Below, piece after piece: positions 1 through 8,662 of a stretch of DNA of 64,000 bases (its first letter is position 1; every line of letters begins with the position of its first letter). Origin of the DNA: Sphingomonas sp. R-74633 (lineage in GTDB: Bacteria; Pseudomonadota; Alphaproteobacteria; Sphingomonadales; Sphingomonadaceae); assembly GCF_013416555.1 (NCBI RefSeq), contig NZ_JACCFG010000001.1:806001-870000 (forward strand). Reading direction: 5' to 3'. The translations under genes were made by a program, and so were the position numbers. The notes below the pieces were generated by a model. It saw nothing but the letters and a program-made list of their open reading frames with translations. It searched no databases and was not told where the DNA came from.

Positions 1-775
1 TCACCGTCTCGGCGCGGCGGCTGGAATCGATGCCCAGCGTTTCCATCGCCGCAAGCGCGCCGGGCACGCCCTTCAGGCTCTGGCGCAGCATCTTGCGGCG
101 CTGGCCAAAGGCATTGGCGGTAAGGTTCTCCAGCGTCTTCAGCCGAACGCCTTCCGGCTGCGCGGCGGGGACGATATGGACCACCGCCGACATGACCTTG
201 GGCGGCGGAGTGAAGGCCGAGCGATGCACGTTCATCGCGATCTTCGGAGTCGAGCGCCACTGGGAGAGCACCGCCAGCCGGCCATAATGTTCGCTGCCGG
301 CCGCCGCGACGATCCGCTCGGCGACTTCCTTCTGGAACATCAGCGTCAGGCTGGCCCACCACGGCTCCCATTCCGCCGACAGCCAGCCGACCAGCAGCGC
401 GGTGCCGACATTATAGGGCAGGTTGGCGACGACATGCGGCTTGCTTGCGAACAGCGTCGGCGCGTCGACTTCGAGCGCGTCGCCTTCGATGACCTTGAGC
501 TTGTCGGGGAAAAAGGTGCCGAGCTCTTCCAGTGCCGGGATGCAGCGCCGGTCGCGCTCCACTGCGGTCACGCTGGCGCCGCCTTCGAGCAGTGCGCGGG
601 TCAGGCCGCCGGGGCCGGGGCCGACCTCGAACACTTCGGCGCCGTCGAGCTTGCCCGGCACCTTGGCGATGCGGGCGAGCAGCTGGTGGTCGAACAGGAA
701 ATTCTGCCCCAGCGCCTTGCTCGCGCTGAGACCATATTTGCTGATGACTTCCCGGAGAGGCGGCAGGCTGGTCAC
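1..775 (-). CDS. rsmA: 16S rRNA (adenine(1518)-N6/adenine(1519)-N6)-dimethyltransferase RsmA, 3' end cut by window
   Basis: Dimethylates two adjacent adenines in the 3' hairpin of 16S rRNA during small-subunit maturation, using SAM. Reading from a GTG start, the protein has GQNF at residues 23-26, the SAM-binding motif [10 protein letters not shown] at 50-59 and the catalytic NLPY motif at 118-121, all diagnostic for the KsgA/Dim1 family. About 258 residues are in the window, so only a short C-terminal tail is missing beyond position 1. The GTG start overlaps the pdxA stop codon by 4 bases (GTGA), which implies translational coupling. It is the last visible gene of the lptD-surA-pdxA-rsmA operon. 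Confidence 0.96.
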   Translation of the reverse strand, partial: MTSLPPLREVISKYGLSASKALGQNFLFDHQLLARIAKVPGKLDGAEVFEVGPGPGGLTRALLEGGASVTAVERDRRCIPALEELGTFFPDKLKVIEGDALEVDAPTLFASKPHVVANLPYNVGTALLVGWLSAEWEPWWASLTLMFQKEVAERIVAAAGSEHYGRLAVLSQWRSTPKIAMNVHRSAFTPPPKVMSAVVHIVPAAQPEGVRLKTLENLTANAFGQRRKMLRQSLKGVPGALAAMETLGIDSSRRAETV

Positions 776-1767
776 GCTGCTGCGTCGGCCCTGCGCTGGG
801 CGGCGCTGGCGGCCATCTTGATCGCGGCAATCATCGCGCCGGGATTGGCCTGGTCAGTGCCGGCGATGCCGAAGGCGGTGCCATGGTCGGGCGAGGTGCG
901 GACGATGGGCAGGCCGAGGGTGATGTTCACGCCCTCGTCGAAATGGAGGGTCTTGATCGGGATCAGCGCCTGGTCGTGGGTCGGGCAGAGCGCGGCGTCA
1001 TAGCCGGCGCGGGCTCGTGGGTGGAACATCGCATCGGCTGCGAAGGGCCCGATCGCGTCGATCCCTTCCTCGCGGAGAAGGGCGATGGCGGGCTGGAGCA
1101 CGTCGATCTCCTCCCGCCCGATCTCGCCGCTCTCGCCGGCATGCGGGTTGAGGCCGGCAAAGGCGAGGCGCGGCCGCTCGATGCCGAAGTTGCGCAAAAG
1201 GCCCCGGGCCGTCACCCGTGCCTTGGCGAGTACCAGTTCGATGGTGAGCAGTTCGGAGACGGCGGAGATCGGCACATGGACGGTGATCGGCACCACCCGC
1301 AGCGTCGGTCCTGCCAGCATCATCACGGCATTCTCGGGAGAGATGCCGCAACGCTCGGCGACAAACTCGGTCTGGCCCGGATGCGTGAAGCCGATCTTGT
1401 AGAGCTGGACCTTGGAGACTGGCCCGGTGACCACGCCGCCCGCCGCGCCGGCATTGGCGAGGCCCACCGCCAGCTCGAGCGACTGGAGTGCGGCCTTGGC
1501 GCTGTCTTCGTCAGGGCTGCCGGGCGTCACTTCGCACGTGTCGCCCACGGCGAGCACGGGCAGCGCGCTATCGAAGACGGCCGCCGCCTGGTCGGGGTTG
1601 GTGATCCGGGCGATCGGCCCGTCCCACACCTTCTCCACGGCGCCGGGACAGCCCACGGCGAAGAAGGGCGCGAGCGAGTGCAGCTCGCGCGCCTTCCAAG
1701 CCTTGGCGGTGATCTCGGGCCCGACTCCGGCCGAATCGCCCATCGATATGGCGAGCGGCCGGATCAT
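772..1767 (-). CDS. pdxA: 4-hydroxythreonine-4-phosphate dehydrogenase PdxA
   Basis: NAD-dependent oxidation of 4-phosphohydroxy-L-threonine in the DXP-dependent pathway to pyridoxal 5'-phosphate; cytosolic. The 331-residue protein begins [19 protein letters not shown], the usual PdxA N terminus. It has the three metal-ligand histidines at about residues 164 (ITVHVP), 209 (LNPHAGE) and 264 (PTHDQ), the same spacing as in the E. coli enzyme. The C-terminal [13 protein letters not shown] segment is also typical. It starts 4 bases after the surA stop and overlaps rsmA, the classical order in proteobacteria. Confidence 0.97.
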   Translation of the reverse strand: MIRPLAISMGDSAGVGPEITAKAWKARELHSLAPFFAVGCPGAVEKVWDGPIARITNPDQAAAVFDSALPVLAVGDTCEVTPGSPDEDSAKAALQSLELAVGLANAGAAGGVVTGPVSKVQLYKIGFTHPGQTEFVAERCGISPENAVMMLAGPTLRVVPITVHVPISAVSELLTIELVLAKARVTARGLLRNFGIERPRLAFAGLNPHAGESGEIGREEIDVLQPAIALLREEGIDAIGPFAADAMFHPRARAGYDAALCPTHDQALIPIKTLHFDEGVNITLGLPIVRTSPDHGTAFGIAGTDQANPGAMIAAIKMAASAAQRRADAAA

Positions 1768-1771
1768 GCGC

Positions 1772-3166
1772 TCAGCGATATTCGATCAGCGCGTCGCGCC
1801 GGATGTCGCGGAGCATGCGCTGGGCACGCAGGTTGACGCGCTGGTCCTCGAGCTCGCCCTGCACCTGCGCCACCGAGGGCAGGTTGGCCACGGGCGGATC
1901 GTCGCGGCCGCAGACCACGAGCACGCGCACGCCGTCTTCGATCGTGCCGAAGGGCTGCGTCACCTGGCCCACCTGGAGCGGCAGGATGATCTGCTGCAGC
2001 GCCGCCGGCAGGTCGCCGATGACGATACCGTCCTTCTCGACCATCTCGGCGTTCTGCGCCGCGGCGACATTGGCAGCGTCGCCGCAGCCCTTGATCGCCT
2101 GCGTCGCCTGGGCGAACTGGCCCGCGCGGGACTGGGCCTGCGCCTCGGTCGTTCCCTTGGGGAAGGTGATGGTGATCTGGCGCAGTGACAGCTTGGCGCC
2201 GCGCGGATCGGCCATGCCGACCTTGCGCTTGTCGGCGAGGTAAAGGATCGAGAAGCCCGTTGCGAGCGGGATCGGGCCGGCGACCTGGCCGGGTGACATC
2301 TCCGCCACGGCCTTGGCCATCTCGTCGGGCAGCAGGCCCGGGGCGAGGCGAACCCAGCCGAGATCGCCACCGCGGCCCTTGGTCGAGCTCTCCGAATAGG
2401 TCTTGGCCAGATAGTCGAACGGCGCGCCTTCCTTCATCTGCTGGATGATGCGCTGCATGCCGGCATAGACTTCCTGCTTCCGGTCTTCGGTCGCGTTCAG
2501 GTAAATCTCGTAGACGTGGAATTCTTCGCTGCCCTGCGCGGCCTTGAGGCGCTTGATATAGTCCTCGGCTTCTTGGTCGCTGACGTTGATGTCGACCTTG
2601 CGGCGCAGCACGCGGTTCCAGGCAAGCTCGCCCTCGATCTGCTTGCGCATCGTGCGCTCCGAGGCACCGGCCTGGCGCAGGAAGGCGCGAAGCTGCTCGG
2701 GCGTCTTCTGGAGGCGGCGGGCGACCGCAGCGAAGCTGTTGTCGATTTCCTTGGGCTCGACGGTGATCTCGTTGGCCTTGGCCTCCTGGATCTGCAGCGT
2801 CTCGTCGATCAGCTGGCGCAGGATCATCATGCGATACTGATCATGCTCTTCCGGCTTCAGATTGAGCTTGTTGAGGGCGATGATCAGGTTGAGCCGCTGA
2901 TCGACATCGGTGCCGGTGAGCACGGCGTCGTTCACGATCGCGGTGGGCTTGCGGATATTGGGGTCCGCCTTGCCGAACAGCTTGAGATCGGTTGGGAAAT
3001 CGAGCTGCGCAGCAAGGGCTGCGGCGGAGTCCTGCTGCGACGGCGCGGGCGGCGCGGCCGGGTCCGCGGCCGTCTGTGCCATCGCGCCGGAGGCGAGGCT
3101 GGAGATCGCGAGCGCGAGAATGGACAAGCGGCCTGCGCGGATCGCCTTGGTAACACCAATGTTCAC
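1772..3166 (-). CDS. surA: Periplasmic peptidyl-prolyl isomerase / chaperone SurA
   Basis: Chaperone for unfolded outer-membrane proteins, LptD being one known client in other bacteria. The GTG start chosen here gives 464 residues and a clear signal peptide with a hydrophobic core ending SGAMAQ; a GAGGG lies upstream. A longer in-frame TTG start at 3214 would add a charged 16-residue leader and is less likely. The N-terminal SurA domain (NEITVEPKEID region) is followed by a parvulin domain with SESSTKGRGGDLGWV. A second, more degenerate PPIase-like region and a C-terminal helix complete it. It lies between lptD and pdxA, as in many proteobacteria. Confidence 0.93.
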   Translation of the reverse strand: MNIGVTKAIRAGRLSILALAISSLASGAMAQTAADPAAPPAPSQQDSAAALAAQLDFPTDLKLFGKADPNIRKPTAIVNDAVLTGTDVDQRLNLIIALNKLNLKPEEHDQYRMMILRQLIDETLQIQEAKANEITVEPKEIDNSFAAVARRLQKTPEQLRAFLRQAGASERTMRKQIEGELAWNRVLRRKVDINVSDQEAEDYIKRLKAAQGSEEFHVYEIYLNATEDRKQEVYAGMQRIIQQMKEGAPFDYLAKTYSESSTKGRGGDLGWVRLAPGLLPDEMAKAVAEMSPGQVAGPIPLATGFSILYLADKRKVGMADPRGAKLSLRQITITFPKGTTEAQAQSRAGQFAQATQAIKGCGDAANVAAAQNAEMVEKDGIVIGDLPAALQQIILPLQVGQVTQPFGTIEDGVRVLVVCGRDDPPVANLPSVAQVQGELEDQRVNLRAQRMLRDIRRDALIEYR

Positions 3167-3261
3167 GTGATTCCGTACCCTCAAATCTGCCGGAAAGTGG
3201 CGCTTAATGGCCAATTGTGCCTGAACTTAGGCTTACCAGCTGTTCCCCTCAGCGCAAAAGC

Positions 3262-5562
3262 CTAGCGCCCGAGGTTCTTGAACGCCAGCGTCAACAGATA
3301 GGAATTGCCCTTCGCCGCGTCGCCGGTGGTGGCGTAATCGCGCTTCCAGGTGAAGCCGAGGCGAAGGCAGTCATCCTCATAGGTAATGCCCAGGCGGTGG
3401 CGCACCGGCTCGAACCCGTCCGCCAGCGACGTCGGATCTTCCTTGCGGTCGGTAAGGTCGATCAGCGTCGAGCCCGAGACCGACCAGAATCGGGCGATCT
3501 GGATGCGGGCGCCCACGCGGGCCTCCTCGCGGTCCTGCAGGTCCTCCAGCGTCGGGTCGATATTCCGATTGAGCCGCAGATAGCCGAGCGTGAAATAGGT
3601 CGCGCGCGAGCCCACCGTCATGTCGACTTCGTTGCGGCGGAAGGCGAGGCCGTCCTTGTCGAGCCGGTAGCGGTGCGAGAAGCTGATGAAATCCCTGAAC
3701 CGGATCGTGGTGCGGCCGACAATGTCCGACACGCGGCCGTTCAGGCCTGTCCCGTCCGGGAACAGGGTGGGGCGCTGCGAGATGCGGTAGCTCTGGCCGA
3801 CATTTGCGTCGATCGAGAAGCCCGGCAGGTAGAGCGCGTAATCGAGGCCCCAGGTGAAGCGGGTCGAATCGTCGAACCGGTCGTAACCCGGGAAGCGGTT
3901 GAGCGCGAAGAGGTTCGAATCCTCGAGGTCTACGGCGCGGGCGTCTTCGTTGGGGACTTCGAGATTGGCGATCTTGGGCGAGGCGACGAGCTGCACGCGC
4001 GGGGTGATGCGCTGCGTGCCGCCGAACAGCGAGCCCACCAGCGGCCATTTCACGTCGATCGCACCCGCTGCGATGCCGCGGGTGTGGAAGCCGTCCTCGC
4101 CGCGATAGCTGGCGATCGTGGTGAGCATCGTGTCCGACGCGTTGTAGAGATCGCCGCGGGCATAGGCAGTGAAGATCACCTCCTGACCCCAGTTGGTGAG
4201 CTTGCGCAGGTCCCATTTGGCGCTGGCGAAGGCGCGCTGCGAATCCTGCCCGTCGGAACGGCCGATCGCCAGGCTGTTCACCTGGAACTCGAAACGCCCG
4301 CCGATCAGGCCGTCGTCCATCCGGCGGCGATAGTCGATCTCGGGCAGCGCATAGGGCTGAAGGCCCTGGCGCTCACCGACGCGCAGCGTCTGGACTACCC
4401 ATGCGTTGATCGAGAAATAGCTATCCGGATCAATGCGTTCGATGCGGATATTATTACGCAGCCTGTCGTCGCGCGAAATATCGTAGCGGCGCAGGAAGGT
4501 GCGGTCGGTGACGAGCCGGAACGAGGCACTGGCGCTCCAGTTCGGATCGAGCTGGAAATTGCCGACCGCGTCGAGATAGCCGCGGAAATCGTTCTTCGAG
4601 GTCGTCGGCGTGATCGGCACGGTGAGGTCGTCGGCGCGGCGGCTATAGGTACCGTAGGCGGCGATGCGGAAGGCGCCGAGCGAATTGAGCTCGCGATACT
4701 CGGCCTGCATCATCGGCAGGACGTTGGTGTAGATGCGCGGCGTGACGGTCAGGTCGCGATTGGGCGCGAAGCTGAAATAATAGGGCAGCGCGAACTGGAA
4801 GCCATTGGTGCGGTTGTAGCGCAGATCGGGCGACAGGAAGCCGCTGGCGCTGTCGCCGCCGACCGGATGCGAGAAGACCGGCAGCGGGATCGTCGCGAAG
4901 CCGAACACCGAGACGCGCGCACCCGAATAGCGCAGGCGCTTCTTGGCGGGTTCATAGATCACCCGGTTCGCAGTGACCTTCCACGACGGCTCCTTCGGGC
5001 AGCCGTTCGAATCGGAGACCGAGCAGGGCGTGTAGGCCGCGTTCTCGACCGTGAAGCTGCCATCCTCGTGCCGCTCGCCGCGCTGGGCGGCGATCCGCCC
5101 GCCGGCGTCGAGCACGACCAGCATGTTCTGGACGACACCGTCCTTGAGGCTGTCGGTCAGCTCGACCTTGTCGCCATAGGCGCTGTCGCCCTGCGGATTG
5201 ACGATGACGACATTGCCCTCGGCCACCACCCGGCCGGTGTCGCGGTTCCACACCACCTTGTCGGCGCGCAGCCGCTCGCTGCGGCGATAGAGGCGCACGT
5301 CGCCGGTGGCGGTGACCACCTGCTGCTGATCGTCATATTCGAGCAGGTCGGAGGTGAACTGGATCTGGTCGTCGCCCTCTGGCAGCACAGTGGGCGAGGG
5401 GGGCGGTGGCTCCACTGCGGGGGTCTGCAGGCTCGGAGTCGCATCCTGAGTCGGCGCCGGCTGGGGCGCCGTCTGAGTCGGCTCGGTCGTCTGCTGGGCG
5501 CGCGCTTCTGCCGCCAGGCACAGGCCGAGCGCGGCCGACAGCAGCAAGGCCTTGCGCGTCAC
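3262..5562 (-). CDS. lptD: LPS-assembly protein LptD (OstA/Imp)
   Basis: Outer-membrane beta-barrel that inserts lipopolysaccharide into the outer leaflet together with LptE. The precursor has a signal peptide ending AEARAQ and a Gln/Pro/Thr-rich linker. An OstA/LptA-like jellyroll follows (QIQFTSDLLEYDDQQQ and repeats of the ADKVVWN type), then a long barrel with alternating aromatic strands that ends in the expected hydrophobic residues. Cysteines occur near CSVSDSNGC and DDCLRLGF. I chose the GTG at 5562 because AAAGG lies upstream; a GTG at 5574 would add four residues. It is the first gene of the operon and diverges from holC. Confidence 0.94.
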   Translation of the reverse strand: MTRKALLLSAALGLCLAAEARAQQTTEPTQTAPQPAPTQDATPSLQTPAVEPPPPSPTVLPEGDDQIQFTSDLLEYDDQQQVVTATGDVRLYRRSERLRADKVVWNRDTGRVVAEGNVVIVNPQGDSAYGDKVELTDSLKDGVVQNMLVVLDAGGRIAAQRGERHEDGSFTVENAAYTPCSVSDSNGCPKEPSWKVTANRVIYEPAKKRLRYSGARVSVFGFATIPLPVFSHPVGGDSASGFLSPDLRYNRTNGFQFALPYYFSFAPNRDLTVTPRIYTNVLPMMQAEYRELNSLGAFRIAAYGTYSRRADDLTVPITPTTSKNDFRGYLDAVGNFQLDPNWSASASFRLVTDRTFLRRYDISRDDRLRNNIRIERIDPDSYFSINAWVVQTLRVGERQGLQPYALPEIDYRRRMDDGLIGGRFEFQVNSLAIGRSDGQDSQRAFASAKWDLRKLTNWGQEVIFTAYARGDLYNASDTMLTTIASYRGEDGFHTRGIAAGAIDVKWPLVGSLFGGTQRITPRVQLVASPKIANLEVPNEDARAVDLEDSNLFALNRFPGYDRFDDSTRFTWGLDYALYLPGFSIDANVGQSYRISQRPTLFPDGTGLNGRVSDIVGRTTIRFRDFISFSHRYRLDKDGLAFRRNEVDMTVGSRATYFTLGYLRLNRNIDPTLEDLQDREEARVGARIQIARFWSVSGSTLIDLTDRKEDPTSLADGFEPVRHRLGITYEDDCLRLGFTWKRDYATTGDAAKGNSYLLTLAFKNLGR

Positions 5563-5683
5563 TTCGATTCCCACCTTTATTTCTCACTCCCGTGCACGCG
5601 GCCGTTCCCGCCCTATCGCAGCGGTTGCGCCATCGCAACGTCACGTGCGTTGGCCCGAACGCACGGAAGCGCTAACAGGAGCC

Positions 5684-6124
5684 ATGCAGGTCGATTTCTA
5701 TCATTTGACGCAGCTTCCGCTGGAGCGCGTGCTGCCCCGGATCGCGGAACGCGTGGTCGAGTCCGGCGGACGATTGCTGATCGTCGCCGGCGATGCAAGC
5801 GAGCGGACCAAGCTCGACCAGCTGCTATGGACCTATAGCGCGGAAAGCTTCCTGCCGCACGGCCAGGCCGGCGGGCCCGATGACGATCGCCAGCCGATCC
5901 TGATCGGCGAGGCGATGGAGGCCGGCAATGGCGCACGCAACGTCGTGCTGGCCGACGGCGTTTGGCGCGACGACGCGCTGGGCTTCGAGCGGGCCTTCCA
6001 CTTCTTCGACGAAGACAAGATCGTCGAGGCGCGGCTCGCCTGGAAGGGGCTGGCCGGGCGCGAGGGAGTGGAGCGCAACTATTGGAAGCAGAACGAGCAG
6101 GGGCGCTGGGAGAAGGTCGCCTGA
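5684..6124 (+). CDS. holC: DNA polymerase III chi subunit
   Basis: Chi links the clamp-loader complex to single-stranded-DNA-binding protein. The 146-residue product begins MQVDFYHLTQLPLERVLP and carries LDQLLWTYSAESFLPHG and the FDEDKIVEARLAWK tail, all typical of the HolC family. The start is an ATG preceded by AGGAG three bases upstream. An upstream in-frame reading from 5552 exists but has no sensible N terminus and would overlap the lptD promoter region. The gene is divergent from lptD and followed by a 450-base gap. Confidence 0.93.
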   Translation: MQVDFYHLTQLPLERVLPRIAERVVESGGRLLIVAGDASERTKLDQLLWTYSAESFLPHGQAGGPDDDRQPILIGEAMEAGNGARNVVLADGVWRDDALGFERAFHFFDEDKIVEARLAWKGLAGREGVERNYWKQNEQGRWEKVA

Positions 6125-6575
6125 TCCGAACGCTTCGGACGCGGAAGTTTGCGATATTTGCGGGGTAGGGTCCCTTGAAAGCCAGGGTTTCGGACTGTTT
6201 TGATCCGTTGCCGTCTCCGCAGTGGGTGTTGCACTTCCGGACGGGTTGGACGCGGATGTTTGCACCACCGCCCGACTTCGCCATCCCGGCCCCGTGCCGC
6301 GATCCACGGTTCCGCACGCTTTGGACAAGACGGGTTGCGGCATGAATCGCCGCGCAGTGGACCCCGGCACGAGGCCGGGGTGACGGCTATGGCGAGGGGT
6401 TCGCGCGGCTACTGCCCGCACGGTGCTTGCTTCGATTTCACGGTTCAAAGAGCGTCTTCGGGAACAATAGCAGAACGTGAGCCTGTAGGACAGCAGGTGG
6501 CGCTTGCATCCGGCGCAACCCCGGACTAGGGAGCCGCGACTTTTCCACACCCTCAAAAGCAGGAGCCGCACGGCC
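6125..6575. other. Long intergenic region between holC and ndk
   Basis: No convincing gene is present. It contains a near-perfect 16-base direct repeat GGACGCGGAWGTTTGC at 6137-6152 and 6248-6263, with one mismatch. A REP-like hairpin lies at 6362-6380. The ndk promoter must lie in its right part, but I cannot identify clear -35 and -10 boxes. Short open frames here lack family features. Confidence 0.5.
6362..6380. repeat. REP-like palindrome
   Basis: Seven-base arms CCCCGGC (6362-6368) and GCCGGGG (6374-6380) form a perfect hairpin around a 5-base loop, followed by TGACGG. The core CCCCGGC...GCCGGGG is the same as in each arm of the large inverted repeat at 17704-17782, so the two belong to one family. 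Confidence 0.6.
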
Positions 6576-6998
6576 ATGGCCGCGACCCGGACCTTTTCGA
6601 TCATCAAGCCCGATGCCACCCGCCGCAACATCACCGGCGCCGTCACCAAGATGCTGGAGGAGGCCGGCCTGCGCGTCGTTGCTTCCAAGCGCATCCAGAT
6701 GAGCCGTGAGCAGGCCGAGGGCTTTTACGGCGTTCACCGCGAGCGTCCCTTCTTCAACGACCTGGTCGAGTTCATGATCTCGGGCCCGGTTGTTGTGCAG
6801 GTGCTCGAGGGCGAGAACGCCGTCCAGGCGAACCGCGACATCATGGGCGCGACCAACCCCGCCAATGCAGACGCCGGCACGATCCGCAAGGAACTGGCCG
6901 AATCGATCGAGGCGAACTCGGTGCACGGTTCGGACTCGGAAGAGAATGCAGCGATCGAGATCGCCTTCTTCTTCAAGCCGGAAGAGATCGTCGGCTAA
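6576..6998 (+). CDS. ndk: Nucleoside diphosphate kinase
   Basis: Transfers the gamma-phosphate of ATP to nucleoside diphosphates through a phosphohistidine, balancing NTP pools. The 140-residue length is typical. KPDATRRN is at 11-18 and the active-site histidine is H117 in NSVHGSDS. The ATG has AGGAG ten bases upstream; upstream in-frame sequence from 6504 is not conserved-looking. It is monocistronic, with a strong intrinsic terminator 33 bases after the stop. Confidence 0.97.
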   Translation: MAATRTFSIIKPDATRRNITGAVTKMLEEAGLRVVASKRIQMSREQAEGFYGVHRERPFFNDLVEFMISGPVVVQVLEGENAVQANRDIMGATNPANADAGTIRKELAESIEANSVHGSDSEENAAIEIAFFFKPEEIVG

Positions 6999-7030
6999 AC
7001 GCCGCGGTTTCTACACCGAATTGGATGCGA

Positions 7031-7065
7031 AAGGCCGGGGCGAAAGCTCCGGCCTTTTCGTTTCT
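7031..7065 (+). terminator. Intrinsic terminator of ndk
   Basis: Ten-base stem AAGGCCGGGG (7031-7040) with CTCCGGCCTT (7047-7056), one G-T pair and loop CGAAAG, followed by TTTCGTTTCTT. This is a classical rho-independent terminator 33 bases past the ndk stop. Confidence 0.85.
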
Positions 7066-7148
7066 TCGGACGGCGCAAACTTCCGAGTAGCGTCGCCATC
7101 GGGGAACGCGCTGGACCGGACGGCGATGCGATCGGCCGGAGCGCCGGA

Positions 7149-8585
7149 TCAATAGTTCATCCAGGCCTCGAGGAGGCCGTTCTCCGTCGCGATACGCTCC
7201 TCCTCCTCCCAGCTGGGCTGCCTGCCGTGGCGCACGACCCAGCGAGCGATGATCATATCCAGACGCTGGCGCGGCGTGGGGGCAGGTTGCTGGACGATCT
7301 GGCCACCCACGCCCATCGGGATAGTGCCCATGTTGCGCACCATCATGTTGTAGGAATCGTCGGCTTGCCGAAGCTCGACGGGATCGTCGCCCCTGCGATG
7401 CTGTTGCGCATAGCCGATCTGGTTGATCGCCATCGCGATATCGGGATTCTGGTCGCGCAGCGCCTGTCCGGTCCAATCGCGATATTCGGTCGAATTGAGA
7501 CCCGAATCGTCGGCCGTGCCGCTGGTACCGGTGCCGATATGATCGCGGTGCGAGTCGTGATGCTCCTGATAAGCCGGCGCGGTGTTCTCGATCTCGCGCA
7601 TGAGCGCGCCTTCCCCGCGCGTGCCGGCGATATCGCCGCGCAGCACCGCAAAGCCAAAGGGATGCTCGGACTGGTGCGTGTCGCCGGTCACCAGCCGCCG
7701 CCATCGCCACCGCAGGCGCTGCTGCTCGCGCTTCTTTCCGCCATGCTGGAAGGTCTTGTACTTGCTGCGCTTGGTGTTGCGGCACTTGCTGCCCTTGATG
7801 CACAGCGGGCTGAAGCAATAGGGGCAGCCGCCGCCGCGCCAGGGCGGCGGAGGCGGGGGCGGGCCCATTCCCATCATCATCGGCTGGATCGTGACGCGGA
7901 CTGGCGCACCGACCCGCTTCAGCTGGATTGCACCCGGCGGACCGACGCGCTTGGGCTGGATGGCGACGGGCGGGCCCGCGGGCTTGCGCTGCACCGCGCC
8001 TGCCTGGCCGGCAGGCGCGCGATAGGTGAGCGCGCGGCGGGCCATCGCATCGGCCTCCGCCTCCAGCGCATTGTTCTGCACGACCGCGACGCCGCCGCCG
8101 AACGGATTGGCGACCCGACCTTGGCGCTGCTGCACGACATGGGCAAGTTCGTGGCCGATCAACTCGCGACCGGCCGGCGTATCGGGCTGATACTGGCCGG
8201 GCGCGAAATACAGGTCGTTGCCCGTGGTGAAGGCAATCGCACCAATGCTCTGGGCCTGGGGCCCGACATGGATGCGCACCGCCGAGAAATCCGTGCGCAT
8301 CGCGCCTTCCATCTGGGTCCGCAGCGAATCGGGCAGCGCCTTGCCCGGCCCCTGCTTGCGGAGCACGGCCTCGCCGACCTGGAAGGAACCGCCGCTGCCG
8401 CCGTGCCGCATGGCGACCGCACCTGGCCGCGCCGCACCACCATGCGGAGCCGCCGGGGCGCCGACCCTGGCAGGCGGGCCGACCGGTGCCGCGCCGGCGC
8501 GTGGCGTGGGCGCCTGACGCGGCTGGATTGCTGGCGCACCAACATGGCCCGGCCGCATACGCCCCTGGATGACACGTCCGGCCAT
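7149..8585 (-). CDS. DUF4157 (eCIS-core) domain protein with unassigned C-terminal domain
   Basis: The 478-residue protein has no signal peptide. Residues 1-65 are a Pro/Ala/Gly-rich low-complexity leader. Residues 70-190 are a DUF4157 domain with HELAH at 145-149 and a downstream EAEAD at 175-179, a zincin-like motif typical of the family. A linker of Lys/Arg-Pro-Gly repeats with IQPKR and IQLKR units runs to about 235. A polyproline stretch and a four-cysteine cluster (C254, C257, C262, C268) follow, then a strongly basic segment (282-297). The final region (300-478) carries clustered His/Asp, including EHHDSHRDHIGTGTSG. DUF4157 proteins are often multidomain effectors or toxins, but the role of this C terminus is unknown to me. 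The ATG has AGGGAG upstream. It lies 77 bases downstream of the kinase gene, on the same strand. Confidence 0.88.
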   Translation of the reverse strand: MAGRVIQGRMRPGHVGAPAIQPRQAPTPRAGAAPVGPPARVGAPAAPHGGAARPGAVAMRHGGSGGSFQVGEAVLRKQGPGKALPDSLRTQMEGAMRTDFSAVRIHVGPQAQSIGAIAFTTGNDLYFAPGQYQPDTPAGRELIGHELAHVVQQRQGRVANPFGGGVAVVQNNALEAEADAMARRALTYRAPAGQAGAVQRKPAGPPVAIQPKRVGPPGAIQLKRVGAPVRVTIQPMMMGMGPPPPPPPWRGGGCPYCFSPLCIKGSKCRNTKRSKYKTFQHGGKKREQQRLRWRWRRLVTGDTHQSEHPFGFAVLRGDIAGTRGEGALMREIENTAPAYQEHHDSHRDHIGTGTSGTADDSGLNSTEYRDWTGQALRDQNPDIAMAINQIGYAQQHRRGDDPVELRQADDSYNMMVRNMGTIPMGVGGQIVQQPAPTPRQRLDMIIARWVVRHGRQPSWEEEERIATENGLLEAWMNY

Positions 8586-8662
8586 GATCGCTCCCTTTGG
8601 CTTCCAAAGGGTGCATATCATCCGGGAAACGCTTGTAATAGCGGGGAAAGCCCCGGAACGGC

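Noticed and set aside
3217..5838. Very long plus-strand open frame (873 codons)
   Set aside because: Antisense to lptD; composition and repeated patterns are those of a high-GC shadow frame, with no domain.
7149..8585. HNH nuclease in the C terminus of the DUF4157 protein
   Set aside because: His/Asp clusters are present but I cannot place a convincing HNH arrangement; left unassigned.
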